A DNA stretch of 64,000 nt. It comes from Cokeromyces recurvatus (lineage: Eukaryota > Mucoromycota > Mucoromycetes > Mucorales > Mucoraceae). A program made the position numbers and the translations under genes. Of the stretch, positions 11,801-23,611 are shown in pieces. The first letter of the stretch is position 1. Each line of letters starts with the position of its first letter. Under the pieces are notes generated by a model. The model was not told where the DNA came from and made no database searches. It worked only from the letters and a program-made list of their open reading frames with translations. The stretch lies in NCBI RefSeq assembly GCF_025118155.1, contig NW_026251396.1:647501-711500 (forward strand), written 5' to 3'.

Positions 11801-12346
11801 AGAGAGAGAGAGAGATAAAGTTAATAATAATAATACTAATAATAATAAAAGATATGTGAATGAGAATGTCGAATGCTTATACCTAACAATGGCATCTTTT
11901 TTAATTTCGGGATGTACAAGAGGATCATTTTCCTCAGTTTTAATTTCTTCTACAATCTTTCTAAAGTCCTCCATTGTCAAATAACACCATAACTTTTCGT
12001 ATCCCTCACGTAACTGTTTCATTTGAGTGAGAAAGTGTGGATAGAATTCTGCCATTTTGGCATGAAGCACATCCACATTTAAATATTCTGTTGTTGGAGA
12101 TCTCAATTCGGACCAATTAGGTAATTTATTTTCTAACCAAGACTTGTTTGAAGTTAAAAAGGAAATAAAAGCATTATTATCTTCATCATCTTGGGCTGCC
12201 TTCTTCTTCTTCTTCGATGTAAAGAATCGAGTTGTAGTTGAACATAAAAGATGATTTTTGAAAGAAATTGATATTCTTTTTTGTTGTTGAATGCAAGTAT
12301 TGATGTATATATTCAATCTTTGATTTTTTATCAAATTATGGAACAT
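9796..12346 (-). CDS. Cytosolic phospholipase A2-type (cPLA2/lysophospholipase) protein
   Basis: cPLA2-fold enzymes use a Ser-Asp dyad to release fatty acids from phospholipids. Exons run from 12346 down to 9796. The oxyanion-hole segment is LASSGGGYRAM, the nucleophile elbow is GISGSCWAMS (canonical GXSGS, active Ser in the middle), and the catalytic Asp is in LMDAGMDNNIPFYPLL (DAG instead of the more common DGG). A downstream YFCSTWNFVYRPDQF block matches the end of the domain. The N-terminal part (PNWSELRSPTTEYLNVDVLH) precedes the catalytic domain. With start 12346 the first 45 residues are basic and hydroxyl-rich, like a mitochondrial presequence. An alternative upstream exon encoding a membrane anchor is discussed under findings. 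Internal Lys/Glu-rich loops arise from simple repeats. One intron holds a 42-nt homopolymer (11756-11797). The gene converges on the small orphan gene ending at 9677. Confidence 0.85.
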
Positions 12347-12560
12347 TATAAGAAAAAAAAAAAAAAAAAAAAAAAGGGAAAGTGATGTTTGGTGCATTTA
12401 TTATCTTACATAATAGAAAGAGTAAACAACAGCAACTCCGACAATGATTATATTGGCACTAAAAAATGCTGCTAAATCTAATACTTTATAATTCCATGGT
12501 AAAATGAAAGTTATATATCATGTACTGTATCAAAGAGCAGATGTATTATAGAATCAAGGG

Positions 12561-12590
12561 TACAGTGAAGCTGGGAAATATTGGTTAATT
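12561..12590 (+). repeat. Left terminal inverted repeat of Tc1/mariner relic
   Basis: Thirty bases beginning TACAGTGAAGCTGG, matching the reverse complement of 13911-13940 with two mismatches (repeat positions 15 and 22). Weaker similarity extends further inward. Confidence 0.88.
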
Positions 12591-13613
12591 TACAAATTTG
12601 AATGGTGGTTATAAAAAAATAATCTGGGGCATACTAAAAAAATGATTGGTGGAAAACCGAAAAACGATTGGCTCAAGTAAACTCAGAGCAATATTTATCT
12701 GCATGAAATAGCGAAAGCGATAACTAACGCGGATAATCATAATTGTTGTTGTTGTTTTTGACGTGAAAACAAAAGATGTCTCTTGCCATTATTTCTAAGG
12801 CTTGTCAATATCTTTTTAAAATTTAGTATTGCCATCAGATCTCGATTCCATATTCTTCTTTTATCTTCGTGTTCATTGGAATTTTTGAGCTACTGAATCA
12901 TATATAGATATATATGACACCTACCGTCTTTACCTTCAGTAGACTGTTCCGTCTTGTTTTGAAGAGATTGAAGTATCTCTTTGTTTTCCTTTAATTTTTA
13001 CGTTAGATTTCATGAGTAAGCTAAGTGTAGATTAAGTGGATAAAGAGGAAAAAAAGACGTTGAAAAGAAATACAAGTTCCAAATCGATTGATATATACGA
13101 GCTACTGCGGATTAAGCATTGTTCCTGAAAAGGAAGTTCTCTGATAACAGGTGTGGATTTTGACAACTTTTAATCTATATAATTACATGAAATTGTTTCA
13201 ATATTATTGATTCTTTATTAGTATATCATTATTAAACAAAACTTCTGTTACTCTTTCATTGGTGCTTTACATGATCTTAGCGTCTATTGTCTTTGAAAGA
13301 GTTGATCAATTCAATCTATTGGATCTGTGTGTTTTAAATCGAGTATTGAATCGAGTAACTGCTATTTATCTCTCTGTATATGCTCTCTAATAAATAAAAA
13401 AAAAAATAGAGAATGTGTATAACACTTGTAATTTTATTCATTCTCTGATATATTCCCTGTTCAGCAAAGCTAATTAATTTACTGTATCTGTTTGTTTTTC
13501 CATTTGTGTTTTTTTTATTTGACTCCGTTGCTTCGAAGTCAACATAAGCCTACATTTGTGCGATATCAAGTATGAATACTCAATATTCCAACAAAATATG
13601 AATGGTTCATGAA

Positions 13614-13854
13614 ATGAAGGATTCGGACCTAAACTTTGATAGAAACCATGTGTTGAGAAGAGGCTACAGATTCATGTATTTACCTCCATATATTTACTAG
13701 TGAATTGAATGCAATTGAGAATTTCTGGGCTCTTTTAAGAAGGAAGATGAAGCGCGAGAATCTGATGGTTGAAGAAAATTTATCCGAGAGAATCGCTGAT
13801 GCTTGCAACAATGTACGTGTTAGTGATCTTCATGGATTTCGTAGCCGCTTTTAG
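13614..13854 (+). pseudogene. C-terminal fragment of a Tc1/mariner DDE transposase
   Basis: From 13614 one frame gives RRGYRFMYLPPY before a TAG at 13698. The next frame (+1) from 13705 gives LNAIENFWALLRRKMKREN and continues SERIADACNNVRVSDLHGF to TAG at 13852-13854. The YLPPYSP-LNPIENFW junction is the hallmark of Tc1-type transposases and includes the third acidic catalytic residue (Glu of AIENFW). Here a frameshift and stop fall exactly within it. The first two catalytic Asp regions were not recognised upstream. Only annotated as broken remains. Confidence 0.85.
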
Positions 13855-13910
13855 TTTCATTTTAGTTATCAGAAACGCTCAAAACAACTTTTAAAAACGA
13901 CCAATTTCTT

Positions 13911-13940
13911 AATTAACCGATATTTTCCAGCTTCACTGTA
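13911..13940 (-). repeat. Right terminal inverted repeat of Tc1/mariner relic
   Basis: Reverse complement begins TACAGTGAAGCTGG and mirrors the left end at 12561-12590 with 28 of 30 identical bases. Confidence 0.88.
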
Positions 13941-14407
13941 TCTTAAAAGCGGATGGTGATGGGAAGTTAATTCGGTCCGAAAACAATAAATAGAAAAGGA
14001 GGAGGAGTAAAACAAGATTTTAATATTATGACAAATGAACATATCTTGAGGCTAAACTAGATTGGCCAGCCTTATTATTAATAACAAAAGAGTCTTACTC
14101 TTTTTTTTTTTGTATTTAAATAAACACAGATGTATTCACAATTTAGTTTGTTATCTTCTAAATATTTATTTTGTCTTGAAAGAAAGGAAAAAAAAAAGTA
14201 GTAGTAGTAGTAGTATATAATCAAGGTAAAGTTATGAAAAGAAAAGTTTAAACTATGGTTGGTATATTATGAATGTGATAGTAGTTAAATTAATATGTAT
14301 ATCAGCATTGTAAAATAAAATAAAAAAAAAAGGAGGGGGAGAGGGAGATGTGAGGGAGAATTACAATATGTATGTGGATAAGATATGTGCATCTATTTTT
14401 TTTTTTT
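13941..14407. other. Intergenic 3' flank between transposon relic and phosphate transporter
   Basis: AT-rich with short A/T runs, a TAG/TAC trinucleotide repeat near 14201-14216 and a G/A-rich patch near 14332-14358. It presumably contains the 3' UTR of the transporter on the minus strand. No gene seen. Confidence 0.6.
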
Positions 14408-16787
14408 TTAATAACCAACACCTATCATGATACCATAGCCAAGGGTGAAAATAAGTAAAGTAACAAAGATACTTGTAGGGATACCTACAATGATAAAATC
14501 TTTTGTCTTTAAGTAGGGTTTGCCCCTTTGATCTTCCATCATGATAGCAGACATATTAGGATAACCTGATACAGGAAGACCCATTCCTGCTGAACAAGCT
14601 AAACCAGCTCCCATTACCAAAAGATTTGGATGAGGTACAGGTAAATTCTGGCCTACCTGCTGTACAATAGGAACAATGATCAATGCAGCTACAGTATGAG
14701 AAACAAAAGTAGAAAAGACCAAGATAAGAAAGGCAAAGATAGCAAGGATGGCGATAGGTTGTAAATCTTGTACACCATCTTTAATTCGAAGTGCAATATC
14801 CTCTAATAGCCCTGATGAGGTGACAGCATTACCGAGTGACATACCGCCCTGAGCTAGAACCACAACTGACCAAAGAAATGCATTTAGATCATCTTTGCCA
14901 AGGATACCTGTTCCAAAAAAGACAAAGAGGGGGATAGCAGCAATCACACCAGTATCGCCAAGATGACTCTCAAGTGATGATTCAGCACACCACAACGCAA
15001 TTGTTATCAGAGTGATGGACATGACAAAGACTTGTTGCCATGTAATTTTATCACGAGTCGCTTTAATTCGATTAAGATGAGGTACAGATCTATCTGGACG
15101 ATAGACTAACAGAAGAATCGCCCAACAGATAACGAGACTAATAATAGAGATTGGGAGTGCGACACCGAACCAGATACCCCATCCTGGATTAGGATTCATA
15201 TATTGTAAAGTGACAATATTTTGAGGGGATGAAATAGGAGATGTCATGCCACCTATGCAACTCGCTAAGGCAATACCTAATAAAAGACAAGGTGCTACAG
15301 GGGAGCCATCCGGTAATGTTCGTAAAATCGGCTGAATTAATGAGAAGCAAAGAACAGGAGTGGCTACATTTGAGATCCACATGCATAAAAATGTAGCCAC
15401 AGACATGATTGCTAAAAGAACCCAACGTGGTCGTGTACCAGCTCGTGAGAGAACATGAGAGGCAAATGCCTTAGCGATACCGTATTTTGAAAGAGCAGCA
15501 GCGAGTGCAAATCCACCTAATAACATCATAATCGTCCCGCTAAACATAGAATGAAATACAGAGGAGGCAGCATTTTTGGCTGTCATGATTGTACCATCTG
15601 AATTACGCATGATACCAAGTGGGACAATCAAGAAGGGAATCAAAAGTGAAGTAGCATAAAGAGGGATTGCTTCAGTAGCCCACATGACGGCAGCAAAGAT
15701 AAGTAAAGCAAAGCAATAATTTTCTTGACGATTATCAAAGATATTTACATTAAGCAAGATGATGAACAAGATGAGAGAGAACAAGAAGGCAAGGATACTA
15801 TTGAATAATTCACTACGAATATTTTTTTCACTAAACGGTATTTTATAGTATTTTTCTGGTTTATTGTCTTTAACATGAGCATCTAGTATTTTACGTTCTT
15901 GACCCACCATGTCCTTCCAGACCGTAGTACGATCATAAGCGATCTGTTCTCGTAAATGAGTCTTCATTTGACGAATTGCTAAAGGGAGATAACCATTACA
16001 AAAGGATTCAGCATAAATTCGTTCTACATGTTCAATTTGAGCGCGCAATGCATCTATTGTTTGTGGCATAAAGGGTCTAGACTCTAAAACCATTTTCTTT
16101 AAATATAAAGTACGCAGGTCCCCATCTAACACCTTGTCATGCTTTTTCAAGATTTTTTCAAAGGCAATACGATTTAATTCAATGTATGAATCCAGTTCAG
16201 ACAAAGAAATATAGAGAGAGATAAGCTGGCTACGAAGATCAAATAACTGGTCAACATAATCTTGATAATATGCATGATTGGATTGTGTCGACAAATGAGA
16301 CTCAAAAGACATTTTTCGATTTGTATTTGAATTTTTAACTCCATGGACCACCTCTGTAGAGTCTAATTTTTCTAAAGGAGTGACTAAATTAGGATAATGA
16401 TGATTACCATGCGAATTTCGATTTGATGAATCTGCTGATAATTCCTTGTTAAGAGCCTCAAGTTTATTATAAAGCTCAGTTTCCTTTTCAGAATAGAAAT
16501 TTAAGACCTTTTCAAGTTCAACGTCTAACTGACTCATGAATCTAGTATCACCCTCTGTCATTACTTGAGATATGATTTTCTCGGGATCAGCATTAAAATT
16601 CAGGGCATCTACTTTTTCTTTTTCAATTTGGAATATAAGTTTCTTCAAGTGATCATAACTATGGATCATAAAATATAAGTATTTTATTTTATTTTTTTTT
16701 ATTTTTTATATGATATAAAACCTACGCAACATAATAGCTTATCCAATCAGGAACTGCATTAAATTGCAGTGAATGAGAAAACTTCAT
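14408..16787 (-). CDS. SPX-domain SLC13-type phosphate transporter (Pho87/Pho90/Pho91 family)
   Basis: Two exons encode about 770 residues. The short first exon (16787-16726) reads MKFSHSLQFNAVPDW, the invariant SPX start, and joins across a GTAGGT...ATAG intron to exon 2 at 16658 to give AYDHLKKLIFQIEKE. The first ~270 residues are the SPX domain, which senses inositol pyrophosphates (FEKILKKHDKV is its Lys-rich binding helix). The rest is a DASS/SLC13 ion-transporter domain with ten or more hydrophobic segments, including ATEAIPLYATSLLIPFLIV, a SNVATP motif and FVSHTVAALIIVPI. Yeast relatives are low-affinity plasma-membrane or vacuolar phosphate carriers; which of these this one is cannot be decided. 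A CACGTG box, the Pho4-type site, lies 280 bp upstream of the start. Confidence 0.93.
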
Positions 16788-19700
16788 GTTAAGAAATCAA
16801 CAAAATAAAAAAGAAAAAGTCAAAATATTTAAAGAAGAAAGAAAAATAAAATGATAAAAAAGTAAAGTGGGAAATTTTTTTTTTTTATAAATTATTGAGA
16901 AACGAACTGTTTTCATAAATTGAAGGGCGCATTTTTATTGTATAAATTAAGGGGGAGTTTAGGTACATTAAGTTACTTTAAGAACTATATTAAAAAAGAT
17001 CTGGATTAGTTCCGGGTAGTACAAAGGGAGTTTCATAATTGGATAGAAATATTCCTCACACGACACCACGTGTGAAACAAGATAGCATTTTAATTCGCTA
17101 ATGCAAAGAATAGCTCTAATTTGATTGGTTAGACCAAGGTAGTGTGATCAGATTTATATATAACATAGTGCTGTAAACACTAAATAAACTATGCTAGTAT
17201 ATTCTAGTGTAATGCATGATTCTTTTAAAAGAGAGTAGAATATATAGTAGGATAAATTGTTAAATAATTATAGTTTTATACCTTGAATTTCAATTGCATT
17301 TTTTTTTTGTATACTAAGTAATGTATTCAAAGTGACTTAATAGGTTTGTTATAATACATGTGTATATTCCAGTAAAATCTTAAAAAAAAAAAAAAAAGGT
17401 TAAAAAAAGATAAAGGATACAGAAACTTTTACTATTTTTAATTTTTTTTGGCAGAAATGACATAGGAAGAAATACAATGTTTATTATTATTGTATGTATT
17501 GTTTGTTCAAATACATGCATGCTACACCAAATATAGTATATTTATACTCAATTGAATTAAGAAGTCATGAAAATTATAAAATTGAAATCTATTAGTCACG
17601 TTTGTTGCGACTTATATGTACCTTTTTCATTTCATTTGAAATATCTGCATGCAAAAAAAGATATATATAGATATTCAAATATTTATTTATACATATTGGT
17701 CTTATTCTTGCATCTTCTAAGATTGTCAAAAAAAAAAAGAAGATTTGTACATGTAAATTAAAGTTTTGTAACACTTTTAATCAAGAATTTCTTTTATATA
17801 CACACGTGCGTATAATGATTGGCTCTTATGCTAAAAGAACTCAAATTTACAAAAGCTTTTCTTGTTATTCTGTTGCACATAATGAAAAAGAAGGGTAGAT
17901 AAATTTTGCTAGCAATTAAACAATTAGTAATATAGTTAAATTATATTGAATAAGAATCATATCATATATAAAGGAGTCTATTTCCACACAACGAATATAT
18001 ACAAGTAATTTCTGTAAATATATTTATTACACTAAAACGTAGTCATATCTAAATATAATATCTCTAACAAATTATTATATAAAGGTACAGTTTATATTTA
18101 TAATCTTTTGAAGATCAATTTACCGATCCTGTTAAAAGTGGATATTGAAGAGAATTACTATATGCTCCTTTACCCTGTTAACATACTGCTTAAATAAAAT
18201 ATAACTATGAATTACAGTGCATTCTGTCCTAAATTTAGTTATATAATTAATGTCATTGATAGCTTGATAAGATAAATGTTCAATTTTTAAAAGCAAAGTG
18301 ACATTTTGATTATTGTTACCGCTTACAATTTATTATAATAAAAAGTCAGCATATATACAATAATATGACTATTATTTTAAAAAATTAATATTAGTGTAAA
18401 CATAATGGTATGTATATTATCTTAACATATTTATAAGTATATCTGAGGTAAGCTAGATGTATATAAAGAATGATCTTATACTAATAGATATCCTCAAATT
18501 AAAGGGTCCTTATTTCGAATTAGTAGCTCCAAGTTATATGTCTCAGTATAATTACCAGGATTCAAGTAGATTATAAATTTAATGTATTTAAAAAATGCCC
18601 AGAAAATAGATGTTACAATAATAGTTGTAAAAATCAAGCACAGCGAAGATGGGCATAATTATCGAATAGCATTATCAGACCTAAATTGCTATATTTGCCA
18701 TAGACAAATTATAAGTATTAAAGCTACAGATAAACCTATAACGATAAGACTATGAAGAAAAAGTTTATAAGAGTAAATTAGATAAAAAAAAAATAGTGAA
18801 ATTGATATATTCCAGAAGCATAGTAATAGAATACGAGTAGTTCAAGGTACAATGCTGTAGATAATTCACTATGATATGAATGCTTTAGAATAAAATTTGA
18901 CTTGTGTTAAATATATTATGAGCAATGCATTTATTAATTTTGATGAAAACCTCTTACGTTAAATGACTTTACAAAATAAATACCTATTCATGTCATGACA
19001 CAATAATAAATTAATATAATTTATTAATATATAAAGTCTAAAGGAAAAGGCTTGGTTCAAAAAAAAAAAAAAAATACGCCATGTATATAATTTTATTTAG
19101 CTTTTTGCTAATTCCAGGTAACTTTACGATCCCTAATTTGATTTATTAAAGGTATATTACAGTAAGTTTCATTATTTATCATAAACTTATTACTTTAAAA
19201 TTATAACTCACGACTTGTTTATTAAGAATACGACGAAGCGTTTTATATTTTATTATCGTAATAAGCTCTATATATTTTCAAACTAGAAGATGTAAGATAC
19301 TATCCTTTTAAGAAGAAGCTGAAAGTTCTAGATAGCATAATTTTATTATACATATATATCAAAATGAACCGGCAATGGAGTAAATAAAGGATAGAATAAA
19401 AGATGTTGTAAAGACAAAGATTAATCTTTTAAAGTTTATAAATGAACACATCTTTAATATCTATTAATTATGATAATCAATATGATGCCATTGTAATGGT
19501 TATAACAGATATATGACAAATTGTCAAAGCAATTAAACTTTTTTATATAACCTTATCAATATCTAATTTCCATCTTTGTCCCTGAAGATTAATACTCGAA
19601 GAAATGACCCTTATTGTTGAGAGTTGTTTTCGTTTTTAGCATGGAATAAAGTTTACAATAATAACATTTTCAATTAAATAAAGCTTCTTCTTTTTTTTTT

Positions 19701-20319
19701 TAGGAAGATCTTTATAAAGGGTTTTCCTTGAAAATCTTCATTTTCATTATTATATAGATGAATAACTAAGAGAAAAGAAGGCTACAGTTTCTAATAATAC
19801 TTTACACAGATTTGGATATCTATTAAATATCTTTAGTTGGGTTATCATGAATATTTGGCTATATTGAATTGAATGTAAAATAAGAAAAGCATAAAATGAC
19901 AAATAATAGAAGTCTGTTAGGAGATTCACATAAACAATATATTTGAATAAATGGAAAGGAAATATAAAGAAGTGATACTCTTTATCTTTTCATAAGATTT
20001 GAGCTTATACATATTACTATAAAATGCTAAGAACATGTAATTATCACCTTAAATATTATATTTTAAAGTATAACAGCTATTTTACTGGAAAAAAAAATTC
20101 AGTACTAATATTTATATACATGTCTTTTAATATGGAATAAGCAGCAGTATGTTAACAGTAGTTGCAATCTTATTAGACTAAAAGAAAAACGATTTGTAAT
20201 AGGACACTTGTTATGTATGTCATATAAAAAAAATATTAAGATCCATTTTTCATTTATTACAATGAGTTGAAATTCAATTTTCAAAATTATGTCATCCAAG
20301 ACCGAGACAAATGAAAAGA

Positions 20320-20364
<45 letters not shown>

Positions 20365-20425
20365 TCTGTTATATACATATTTTGGTCTCGAATAATAATA
20401 ATAATAATAATAAAATCTATACATC
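16788..20425. other. 3.6-kb AT-rich gene-free region
   Basis: Six-frame reading gives only short, biased frames, none with a recognisable motif. It contains scattered TA-rich stretches, CACGTG boxes at 17067-17072 and 17803-17808, and a 41-nt T tract (about 20323-20363) ending about 60 bp before the SEC2 start. No terminal repeats, transposase remnants, tRNA or long tandem arrays were found by eye. It includes the promoters of both flanking divergent genes. Confidence 0.6.
17067..17072. promoter_or_regulatory. CACGTG box upstream of SPX phosphate transporter
   Basis: A perfect CACGTG E-box 280 bp before the transporter ATG, within a larger imperfect palindrome (CACACG...CACGTGTG). bHLH factors of the Pho4/NUC-1 type bind this core in phosphate-starvation regulons. 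A second CACGTG lies at 17803-17808. Confidence 0.4.
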
Positions 20426-22105
20426 ATGTCTTCGTCTAATGAGTCTTCATCACCGACCATTTCTATCGAAAAGCCCATCACAACAAAAGACATTGCCAAC
20501 TTATATTCTCATCTCCAAACGATGATTGAACATGTGCCTAAATCACCTCATCAACTTACCCCTACGACGTCCTCTACAAGTTTAAAGCAATTTAAAAAAG
20601 AGCCAGACTGCCCTTGTCATCATATCCTTGTTTCTAAAGACTCAGAGCATTGCGCACTTTGTGATGAAACTATACCCGCTATTCAAGATATCCAGCATGA
20701 CCGTGAGCTAAAACGGCAACAAATAGAGTCACTTCAACAACAACTCACCGATTCTCGCACTACTTCGAAACAGTATGAAGCCGAACTTATTGAGCTTCAA
20801 AAAAAATCAAATGAAGTCAATAGAACACTAGAGCGAACCAAAACAGCATTGTCATCACTTGAGCAGGATATGGTGGTGCTTCAAAAGAAATATGAGACGG
20901 AAAAAGAAGAAGCTGAAAAGGCTCAAAAGGCGAAACGGGATGTCGAAAATGAACTCGAAGAATTATCACAACGTCTATTTGAAGAAGCCAATGGAATGGT
21001 AGCTGATGAAAAACGACAGAGGCATGAATTAGAAGTACAATACGAACATCTTAAAGAAGAGCTTCGGATATGTCGAGAGCAAATGGAAGCAGAAGAGCTA
21101 CAGTTGAGGGAACTAAAGGAAAAAATGTGTGCACAAAGTACAGAAGAAAGAGTGGACACAGGAAGCAAGCTTGAACAACGTGCATCACGTGATATGACCC
21201 GTCTCTTCCAACGTCAACCCATGAATACCAATAATAACGATATTGATTCTTTAATATTCAAGGAATTTAAGGAATTTGTCAAAACTGATGTTCCACTTCG
21301 AAAGATACATTTGGTATCCTACATGAAAAACAGCTTTGCGGAAGATATTGAACCATGTTTAAGGTTTGCTCGTCTTTCCTCCAAAAAATTATGTGAGGCC
21401 ATTTTATTAAATACTTGTTTTATTGAAGAAACACCTTATGGATTTGCTCGAGAACAAATTCAAAGTCGACCAGCAGATATGCCTCTTAAAATTTCAGCAG
21501 CGAAAACATTGATTTGGGAGCGATTATCCAATTCAGTATTTGAGGGCTGTCAGGCATGTGGACGTATTAGTGGTGAAGATTCATTGCCTTATCGATTCCG
21601 CATATCTGTAATCGATGATTGGGCATGTATCGATCGTTATTGTCGCGACCGACTAGTCTCTGTTTGTGAATTTTATACATTTGTAAGAAATGTACGACAG
21701 GGCTATTACAATGGTAGAACAATAGATGATTTATATAGCGAATCAATACGTCTTAAACTGCAAATGTTTTATGCAAGGTAAATAAGCCAATATATATATA
21801 TATATAATAAATATGTGCATACATTTTAATCTATTGTATTGTTATGAATTAGAATGGGAACACTATCTCAAACACTACATCAAATGGGAGTAAAAGGAGA
21901 TGAAATGGGACATGCTTCACAACCAAACATGATTATACCACCTCCTATTGAGGATAATACTATCATGGATAAAAATTTAAGTGAAGACAAGAAAACAGAC
22001 GAATTTACTAATGAAAACAATGCTCTTAATATACTTGAAGATAACAATATAGAAGCAAATAAACAAGACTATAGAAATTCACTACAGTCAGAAAAAAACG
22101 GTTAA
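20426..22105 (+). CDS. SEC2: Sec2-type Rab guanine nucleotide exchange factor
   Basis: Sec2 activates the Rab Sec4 (Rab8-like) on secretory vesicles for exocytosis. Two exons: 20426-about 21779 and about 21852-22105, joining FYAR to MGTLSQTLHQMG. Residues ~70-240 form the long GEF coiled coil, with the family signature LEELSQRLFEEANGMVADEK. A CPCHH...HCALC cysteine/histidine cluster precedes it. The C-terminal half (RKIHLVSYMKNSFAEDIEPC; ACGRISGEDSLPYRFRIS; SVCEFYTFVRNVRQGYYNG) is the conserved vesicle-targeting domain of fungal Sec2 and mammalian Rabin. The last ~80 residues are acidic and Asn-rich, probably disordered. A 41-nt T run and an AAT repeat sit just upstream of the ATG. Confidence 0.92.
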
Positions 22106-22466
22106 GTTATAATATTTGCACTAAAATTGCGCAGATCAACTGACAAAACCAAAAAGACGGTGGAAAACGAAAAAAAAAAAGAATTTTTTATTGCCTTTTT
22201 AGTCATAAACAAAAAAAAAAAAATATTTATATTGTTTAAAATAAACTAAATCAGATATTTTTTATTGCATTTTTTTTTCTTCTTATTTTTTTCTTCGATA
22301 TTATAATTTAACTAAATAACTTAATTGTATAATAAGCATTTTTTGTTTTCTTGATTACTTTTGTTACCATATTGTATAATATTAAATACTTATTATTTAG
22401 TTTTAATGTAAGGCAGTGTTACATTTTGTTATTTGCTTTTATTAACTTTTTATAATTATAGTTTCA
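22106..22466. other. Intergenic spacer between SEC2 and velvet gene
   Basis: AT-rich DNA with many short T and A runs between two genes on the same strand. It must hold the SEC2 3' UTR and the velvet promoter. A TTATAG just before the velvet ATG could alternatively be a splice acceptor, so a non-coding first exon here is possible. No coding sequence seen. Confidence 0.55.
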
Positions 22467-23611
22467 ATGAATCAAACATTTGATGTAGCACCACCATTGC
22501 AATTAGCAAGACCAAGTCAATCAGATATAAAATACAAATTAGGTACATAAAACAAACAATGGATTTTATGTTAATATCATAAATAATCATGTCATTTATT
22601 AGTCGTAGTACAAAATCCAGTTAGAGCTAGAGCCTGTGGATTTGGAGAAAAGGATAGAAGAGCTATTGACCCTCCTCCAATAGTACAACTTATTTCTGAA
22701 AATTCAAAAGGTGAAAGAGTTGAAACAAAGTAAGGAAATAAAGATATCACAATGTATATTTTTTTTCCTTTAATAATTGCTTCTTTTGGTATCTATAGGA
22801 CCAAAGATTCTATGCTTTTCGTAGTTCAATGTGAACTTTATAATAAAGAGCAAACAGAAACTAGATCAGTTGTATATACAGATAAATCTTCAACGAAGCA
22901 TCCTAATAAATATCGTAATTTAATTGGATCAACTGTTTCTAATGCTTATCATCTTGTTAACGAAAGTAATGAACCGGGCATTTATTTTGTCTTCCATGAT
23001 TTATCTGTTCGAACTGAAGGTACTTTTTCACTTAAATTCATTTTTATCAATTTGGCTGCTGGGTAAGAAAAAAAAAAGAAGACAGATATTTATATATATA
23101 GGATAATAAATTAAAAGTAATACCAATAATAGTGAGCCATTAACAAGGACAACTAAAGTACAAGAAGAAGTTTTTTCGGAGCCATTTCTTGTTTATTCAG
23201 CTAAGAAGGTAAATTTCATTTTTATTTTATTTTATATGGCCATAATTTATTTATTGCTGCATATATAGTTTCCAGGTTTGACAGGTAATGAAAAAAAATC
23301 AAAATAAATTATGTCTAAATATTTTATACTAACAAAAAAAAAAAAAAAAAAAAAAAGAATCCACGCCACTTTCAAAATGTTTTGCAAGACAAGGAATAAA
23401 GATTCCGATTCGACAGGATCCAGCCTATAAAAAAATTGAAAATATTCTTCATGTTGAAGAACGATATAATGATGATACTGCAAAAAAACATAATGCTAAT
23501 AAAGAAGAAAAAAAAGAAAACAATAATAATGAGGTCGAATCATCAAATCATCAAAAAAAGAAACCAGATTATAAACGAATTTCTATTTCGGATTTTCTTT
23601 CCCCTGAATAA
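22467..23611 (+). CDS. Velvet-domain transcriptional regulator
   Basis: Velvet proteins (VeA, VelB, VosA, VelC) are fungal DNA-binding regulators of development and secondary metabolism with an NF-kappaB-like fold. Six or so exons. After MNQTFDVAPPLQLARPSQSD comes VVVQNPVRARACGFGEKDRR followed by AIDPPPIVQL, then MLFVVQCELYN, the LIGSTVSNAYHL region, GIYFVFHDLSVRTEGTFSLK, EPFLVYSAKKFPGLTEST and LSKCFARQGIKIPIR. This is the full velvet fold in order. A Lys/Asn-rich tail ends ISISDFLSPE. The domain is nearly the whole protein with no Pro/Gln-rich insertion, which fits VelB or VelC types better than VeA; the subfamily is uncertain. One intron contains a long A run (about 23334-23356). Confidence 0.92.

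Larger units (their letters stand above)
12561..13940 (+). mobile_element. Decayed Tc1/mariner DNA transposon, 1.38 kb
   Basis: The two ends are inverted repeats. The left end at 12561 reads TACAGTGAAGCTGGGAAATA, and the right end, read inward from 13940 on the minus strand, matches it at 28 of the first 30 bases. Both ends begin TA-CAGTG, consistent with the TA target-site duplication of Tc1/mariner elements, and the 1,380-bp span is typical of the superfamily. Inside, transposase remnants are legible near the right end. The element sits 64 bp beyond a possible first exon of the cPLA2-type gene. It is plainly dead (stops, frameshift) but its ends are well preserved. Confidence 0.88.

Noticed and set aside
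18205..18250. TACAGTG word as another Tc1/mariner end
   Set aside because: Only seven bases match, with no inverted partner or transposase remnant nearby.
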